64,000 bases of DNA from JALEFZ01 sp038527485 (GTDB lineage Bacteria > Bacteroidota > Bacteroidia > J057), in the NCBI GenBank assembly GCA_038527485.1, contig JBCBFT010000017.1, positions 1 through 64,000 of the forward strand, written 5' to 3'. Every line of letters begins with the position of its first letter. The stretch's first letter is position 1. A program made the position numbers and the translations under genes. Below are positions 60,901-64,000 of this stretch, in pieces. The notes under the pieces were generated by a model. That model searched no databases, was not told the DNA's origin, and saw nothing but the letters and a program-made list of their open reading frames with translations.

Positions 60901-61068
60901 TACGATGTGTATGATGCGGATGGGCAAATACTTCACAAAGGTCTAGATAAGGTGGAAGTACTGGATCAAGGGATTTTCTCTGTGTACAATAAAGGGGCAC
61001 TTTATTATCTGGATAAAAAAGGCAATCGAATAAGGGTGGCTACAGAACCTTCTTCCGCACAAAAATGA
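57967..61068 (+). CDS. Large exported WG-repeat protein
   Basis: A 1033-residue protein with a signal peptide (MRKIGCLLFILSLTAFSIQPLHAQ). It consists of at least 14 WG repeats (WG-x-hydrophobic-x2-x-G-x5-P-x-Y), for example QWGFMTADGDVLVPPVYE, KWGVINRKGNEVVTPQY, GWGFMNKAGKVMVEPAY and KMGFLNRAGEEILPPKY. They are dense at residues 30-140, 265-360 and 560-900. Between them lie less regular beta stretches. WG repeats form propeller-like or solenoid beta structures of unknown binding role. No sorting domain is seen at the C-terminus. It is a single-gene unit; an unusual GAGACG hairpin follows. Confidence 0.9.
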   Translation: MRKIGCLLFILSLTAFSIQPLHAQQSFFQIKINDQWGFMTADGDVLVPPVYEMVLSKAPHAQPALGYFGIFQNGKMGMYHQEKGELVPPRYDEVTLVGDRQQVDYIQILHEDRLGMVDLEGTVVQPIELDAIKHLKGRTYAIQKEGRWQVWSASRSWNLEGNFEEIHIQGDSLLVTHSPKGYSAWTLNGVSLLKDFPHRPRFFSSEFYAYEKLEIEENGEMVEDSTGEIHWEGTYDTTRTWGLNQVNAGGGIQPEYDSLVWQSDTRLIHVFREGKMGILDALGKVKVAPTVKEAFIDSVGYIWLRPEDTWGVLNPQGDTLFAPQFEEKSTFWRNVAIVKIDSSYGLINSYKEWLAEPKYRDIHLHPAGVARLYDTQWTQVAFKPDGRRSLRMKLIVEGSGEFNSGWVGTSFGRSRASGPQQTQSGLEWYWGLNRKRKNYGYGLRDLEKDTIYFDPLFSSYKTLNNYNLTIVSYKKEKRVTVGLVDHEEGKLLARPSWFQIFGEDFSSGSIARVRDSYGLYHLMNKQGRAKKLPRVTYLSPFDKGLALAVYGGNIMRAQLNSSWFPKRENQLSGAWGIITRNGKWILKPEYNFIQRFEGNLAKATKKGKWGVINRKGNEVVTPQYTEVKIIQGKDSLTTPLIICKRVAPTYHFLDAKGNLKFTYSLKGVGKYREGMIPIRSEKGWGFMNKAGKVMVEPAYTRVGGFHEGLASVRTAKGWGYIRPDGSWGIKPQFLRTYDFEDGIALVKYRYRYGYIKSDGSYLIPPVYKRAEPMKDGQAIVRKNKLYGIVGEDGKWIVRPKYTRLKPAGNEYLIRRNGKMGFLNRAGEEILPPKYARISRRDTILGCARVKGNKGWGMIDSSRNLIVPAQYDHVSNMDKGVCLVRKSLLYGAYSWQGEELLPAQYSSIRKGKVPGMLIASKHALYGTPEKDTVYYDLPPMTQEVLSEADPILKANMNLFDYSQVYPESEGMIVASARYVYDVYDADGQILHKGLDKVEVLDQGIFSVYNKGALYYLDKKGNRIRVATEPSSAQK

Positions 61069-61073
61069 TGATC

Positions 61074-61116
61074 GTAGAGACGCCATCAGTGGAGACGTCA
61101 TTAATGGCGTCTTTAT
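61074..61116. repeat. REP-like GTAGAGACG hairpin
   Basis: GTAGAGACGCCAT (61074-61086) pairs with ATGGCGTCTTTAT (61104-61116). An inner GAGACGTC lies in the loop. It shares the GTAGAGACG / CGTCTTTA arms with the hairpin at 8681-8709. It lies between the convergent WG-repeat and photolyase genes and may also act as a bidirectional terminator. Confidence 0.6.
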
Positions 61117-61144
61117 GAATCATACCATGGCCATCCTATTTCCC

Positions 61145-62650
61145 TCAAATCTTTTCTTCCGCAAGTTCCATTTCATATTCCTTTCGATTGCGGGGCAAGC
61201 AATGCTTCCACCAGAGTTGAGGGAGATACTGCCTTACTGCTTCATCTTTTCTGATGCGCCAATAGACATCTTTGGCTTTTTGTGTTTCTGTATCATAATT
61301 GACTATGGGTACAGGATAGTCTTTACCGATTTCACACCCAAAAAATATTTGCTCCATCGGTGTCATCGTCCAGGGACGGATAATTTGAGGAGCAGGTACA
61401 TCGGCCAGCTCGGGAATCCATTGTTTGACAAAGACACCTTGAGGATCGAGTCTTTCGGCTTGTGTCATCGGATTGTATACCCTCAAGGGATGGTAGCCTG
61501 AGGTTCCTGCTTGCATCTGGATTTGGGCAAAATGAATTCCAGGCTCAAAATCCAAGAAGATCTTAGCCAATACCTTTGCCACATCCTGCCAAGGCAACCA
61601 CAAAGAGAAGGTCGCGAAGGTAGAGAGCATGGCCCGCATACGGAAATTGAGAAAACCTGTTGTATGTAAGCAGCGCATGCAGGCATCTACCATCGGGAAG
61701 CCTGTCAATCCCTTTGCCCAGCGTTCCAACTTCTCGGCGTCAGCTTGTCGCGCCAACAGTTGAAATCCAGGATTGATGTCTTTCCATTCGATCTCGTAAT
61801 CTGTTTCGAGTTTTTGCATATAGTGGCTCCGCCACCACAGACGTTCCTGATAGCGCGCCAAATTGGTAGCAAATAATCCCGCCTTACGCTGTGTTTGTGT
61901 AGCTTGATAGATCTGACGGACACTGAGGTTGCCGTACGCAATGTAGGGAGAAAGACGGCTACAAGACCGACGGCTTTCGATGGGGTAGGAGAGACGACTC
62001 GCGTAGTCACGTACACGCTTTTGCAGAAAAGATTGCAAGTATCGTGAGCCGAGTGAGCTTCCTCCAGGTTGTGAAGCCGCATCCTTCTGATACCAAGAAG
62101 GAATATAATCCATAGGCCAGAATGTCTCACTAAGTGCCTGAGGAATCTGAGCAAAGGAAATTTCTTCTACCCTGATATTAGCAGGAGGAGCAGACATGTA
62201 TCTTTTCCAGTCCTCTTCCCAGCCTTCTCTGTTCATTCTCCCTCTCTCCACACCATCCTGCGGGAAGGTATGCAAAGGAATACGCTGCGCTTTTAAATAT
62301 GTCTCTACTAATATGTCCCTTTGATAAGTCAGGAAGATCCCTGTCTCTTGGTGTGCGTAGATCCCATGGATATCAAAGTAAGTCTGGAGCTTTTGGAATA
62401 GCTCTAACACCTCCCCTTCGGCAACCTGTATCTGCCCCTGAAAAGGAGCCAATTGCTTGTGTAAATCCTCCAAGGACTCCCAAACAAAGCATGCATGACG
62501 AGTATCGTAGGTTTCCGCTTTTCTTAAGGAAGGCTCGAAAACATAAAGCAGCAAGATGGGCAAACCTTCAGCTATTGCAGCTTGTAGCGCTGCATGATCA
62601 TGCAGTCGTAAATCGCGTTTGAGCCATACAACGGAAATGGGCGCCTTCAT
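61145..62650 (-). CDS. Cryptochrome/deoxyribodipyrimidine photolyase family protein
   Basis: A 501-residue flavoprotein. The N-terminal alpha/beta antenna domain starts VVWLKRDLRLHDHAAL. The C-terminal FAD-binding domain has RLSPYIAYGNLSVRQIY near residue 232, GLTGFPMVDACMRCLHTTGF near 316 and FLDFEPGIHFAQIQMQAGT near 368. The last motif (with NFRMRAML before it) belongs to the photolyase-like clade common in Bacteroidota, not to classical class I CPD photolyase with its NGGWQW motif. It probably performs light-driven DNA repair or acts as a blue-light receptor; the sequence does not decide between these. It lies 57 bp downstream of the UbiA gene on the same strand. Confidence 0.9.
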   Translation of the reverse strand: MKAPISVVWLKRDLRLHDHAALQAAIAEGLPILLLYVFEPSLRKAETYDTRHACFVWESLEDLHKQLAPFQGQIQVAEGEVLELFQKLQTYFDIHGIYAHQETGIFLTYQRDILVETYLKAQRIPLHTFPQDGVERGRMNREGWEEDWKRYMSAPPANIRVEEISFAQIPQALSETFWPMDYIPSWYQKDAASQPGGSSLGSRYLQSFLQKRVRDYASRLSYPIESRRSCSRLSPYIAYGNLSVRQIYQATQTQRKAGLFATNLARYQERLWWRSHYMQKLETDYEIEWKDINPGFQLLARQADAEKLERWAKGLTGFPMVDACMRCLHTTGFLNFRMRAMLSTFATFSLWLPWQDVAKVLAKIFLDFEPGIHFAQIQMQAGTSGYHPLRVYNPMTQAERLDPQGVFVKQWIPELADVPAPQIIRPWTMTPMEQIFFGCEIGKDYPVPIVNYDTETQKAKDVYWRIRKDEAVRQYLPQLWWKHCLPRNRKEYEMELAEEKI

Positions 62651-62707
62651 ATAGAGATAAAAGTATTTTTATCCCACAAATGTTGGGTGATCTGAGGGCG
62701 AAGTTCC

Positions 62708-63589
62708 CTAAAATAAAGCAGCACCAACCAAAAGCTCTCCAATCGCAAAAGCACCGAAAATCACGGATGCAATCCCATTTGTCGTAAAAAAGGCCAAATT
62801 CACTTTCGATAAGTCATTGGGTTTCACGAGGACATGCTGATAAGCCAACAAAACGATGAAGATGCTTGCACCAATCCAGTATATCCAGCCTACTTGCATC
62901 ATGATCCCAAATAGAATGATCATCCCTGTAGAGAAAAAGTGTAAAAGGGTTGATACCAGAAGGGCACGATCTTTTCCCAATAAGACAGGAATACTATATA
63001 AATCGAGGCTACGGTCAAATTCGTCATCCTGCAACGCATAGATGATATCAAATCCACTGACCCATGTCAAGACGACAAATCCTAAGATGATGGGTTCCCA
63101 TTGAAACTGTGCTGTCACAGCTATAAAAGCACCTACAGGTGCCAGCGCAAGGCCCAGCCCCAAAACCAAATGGCAGAGTGCCGTAAATCGCTTGGTATAC
63201 GAATACCCAAGGATGACGAGCAAGGCTACGGGCGCAAGAAAAAAACAAAGTGGATTGATGAACCAAGTTGTTGCCCAAAACAAGACAGAGTTCATGATCA
63301 CAAAGAAGGCTGCTTGTCGAGGAGTGACCGCCCCAGAAGGAATTTCTCGCTGCTGGGTACGTGCATTTTTGGCGTCGATGTCTCGATCAATCCAGCGATT
63401 GAAAGCCATAGCCGCACTGCGGGCAAACACCATACATAGGACAACCAAAATGAAAGAAAGCCAGTAAGGTTTATCTGGCTCGATTTGGTTGACATCCATG
63501 TATTTAAATCCTAAGAATAGCCCTAGAAGAGCGAAGGGGAGCGCAAAGATGGTATGCGCAAATTTTATAAGTGAAAGATATTTTTTCAT
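62708..63589 (-). CDS. UbiA-family polyprenyltransferase (menaquinone biosynthesis type)
   Basis: A 293-residue membrane enzyme with about eight helices. The two Asp-rich prenyl-diphosphate sites are visible: NRWIDRDIDAKN (residues about 65-76) and YALQDDEFDRSLD (about 185-197). The closest pattern is the UbiA-like 4-hydroxybenzoate or futalosine-pathway prenyltransferase (REIPSGAVT after the first site). I start at MKKYLSLIKF (63589); the frame continues upstream to 63640 with a non-conserved tail. It would attach the isoprenoid tail in quinone synthesis. The gene probably forms an operon with the photolyase gene downstream. Confidence 0.9.
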   Translation of the reverse strand: MKKYLSLIKFAHTIFALPFALLGLFLGFKYMDVNQIEPDKPYWLSFILVVLCMVFARSAAMAFNRWIDRDIDAKNARTQQREIPSGAVTPRQAAFFVIMNSVLFWATTWFINPLCFFLAPVALLVILGYSYTKRFTALCHLVLGLGLALAPVGAFIAVTAQFQWEPIILGFVVLTWVSGFDIIYALQDDEFDRSLDLYSIPVLLGKDRALLVSTLLHFFSTGMIILFGIMMQVGWIYWIGASIFIVLLAYQHVLVKPNDLSKVNLAFFTTNGIASVIFGAFAIGELLVGAALF

Positions 63590-63747
63590 TGTCACAAAGT
63601 TCTCAAAAAAAACATTGAAGCCTATGATTTGTTCGTACAATCATATCTCTATGTGTGATTTACGGCAAATCTCAACATGTGTGAGATATATTTGAAAAAT
63701 TATATATAATTCAAATCATTCTGTAAATTATATTGTTAACTCTATAT

Positions 63748-64000
63748 ATGAAAAAACAATATAAGGTCCACATTTGCATTAGCCACAAGCCTAGAGTATT
63801 TGGGGGGGGATGCTGTAGCGACAAGGGAGCTAGCGAGTTAAAATCTAGCCTAGATACGATGTTGGAGGACTATGAGCTAGATCAGGAGGTGGAAGTTGTC
63901 GAAGTAAATTGCTTAAAGCAATGCCTCACAGGGATTTCTTTGCTCGTGCTCCCAGACAGAACCTACTACGGACAGATAAAGTCTACAGATCTACCGCGTA
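63748..64000 (+). CDS. Thioredoxin-like [2Fe-2S] ferredoxin, truncated by window end
   Basis: An open frame from ATG 63748 runs 84 codons to the window edge. It begins MKKQYKVHICISHKP. Four cysteines fit a thioredoxin-like 2Fe-2S ferredoxin: Cys10, Cys22 (in GGGCCSDKGA), Cys55 and Cys59 (NCLKQCLTG), followed by LLVLPDRTYYGQI, corresponding to the family's vvvYPxxxwYg end. The remaining C-terminus is outside. An AT-rich promoter region separates it from the divergent UbiA gene. Confidence 0.78.
   Translation, partial: MKKQYKVHICISHKPRVFGGGCCSDKGASELKSSLDTMLEDYELDQEVEVVEVNCLKQCLTGISLLVLPDRTYYGQIKSTDLPR

Overview
The window looks like a chromosomal segment of a member of the Bacteroidota. The evidence is two proteins with type IX secretion C-terminal domains (YPNPT-type), several TonB-dependent receptors with CarboxypepD_reg-like N-termini, a HYC_CC_PP protein, HmuY-type heme proteins, TAnnTTTG promoter elements, and a general lack of Shine-Dalgarno sequences. 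I cannot place it below phylum level. I recognised no rRNA, tRNA or CRISPR array.

Layout. 0-2.3 kb: the 5' end of an ISAs1-type transposase on the minus strand, then a tight three-gene operon (HEPN-like, unknown, SecB-like), then a methyltransferase-like gene. 2.4-8.5 kb: a possible structured RNA, two uncharacterised proteins, a HYC_CC_PP/TonB receptor pair (probably metal related) and a phosphatase/arsenate-reductase-like gene. 8.6-14.7 kb: a MITE-like repeat, rpsA, two paralogous envelope proteins separated by a long RNA-like hairpin, then an AT-rich stretch with small exported and Cys-rich genes. 14.9-28.7 kb: the two methylmalonyl-CoA mutase subunits (mutA, mutB), both on the minus strand, kept apart by about 9.85 kb of plus-strand genes. 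That insert holds a thiazole/oxazole-modified (TOMM, YcaO) RiPP gene cluster and a TPR/TonB-receptor pair.

The RiPP cluster is the most exciting item. A 50-codon gene (17970-18122) that conventional ORF calling misses encodes a LSKRE-type leader, a core with a run of eight consecutive cysteines (Cys-Asn-Cys8-Asn-Cys-Asn-Gly3) and a beta-prone Thr/Ile tail. An intrinsic terminator follows it. Then come a ThiF/SagC-like leader-binding protein, a YcaO cyclodehydratase ending in PHPFP, a SagB-type FMN dehydrogenase, an ABC ATPase, one permease and a small HExxH membrane metalloprotease-like protein.

28.9-43.5 kb: iron and heme acquisition. There is an A-type Fe-S carrier; a heme uptake locus (T9SS-tailed HmuY-like, HmuT, U, V, S, small CxxC protein, HmuR, lipoprotein HmuY); and an imelysin / di-heme oxidoreductase / imelysin / HTTM operon. 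Upstream of both loci I see a repeated 16-bp palindrome close to TACCTAAGCTTAGGTA, three copies each, with mirrored spacing. It is a good candidate iron-responsive operator.

43.5-64 kb: mostly ordinary genes. These are a Uma2 nuclease, an EF-G-like GTPase, SnoaL-like, T9SS-tailed and YeeE/YedE proteins, a GlsB-like protein and a fructosamine-kinase-like protein. There is also an ECF sigma factor coupled to a membrane-anchored protein and its lipoprotein paralogue, a 1033-residue WG-repeat protein, a photolyase/cryptochrome, a UbiA prenyltransferase and the start of a thioredoxin-like 2Fe-2S ferredoxin cut by the window end.
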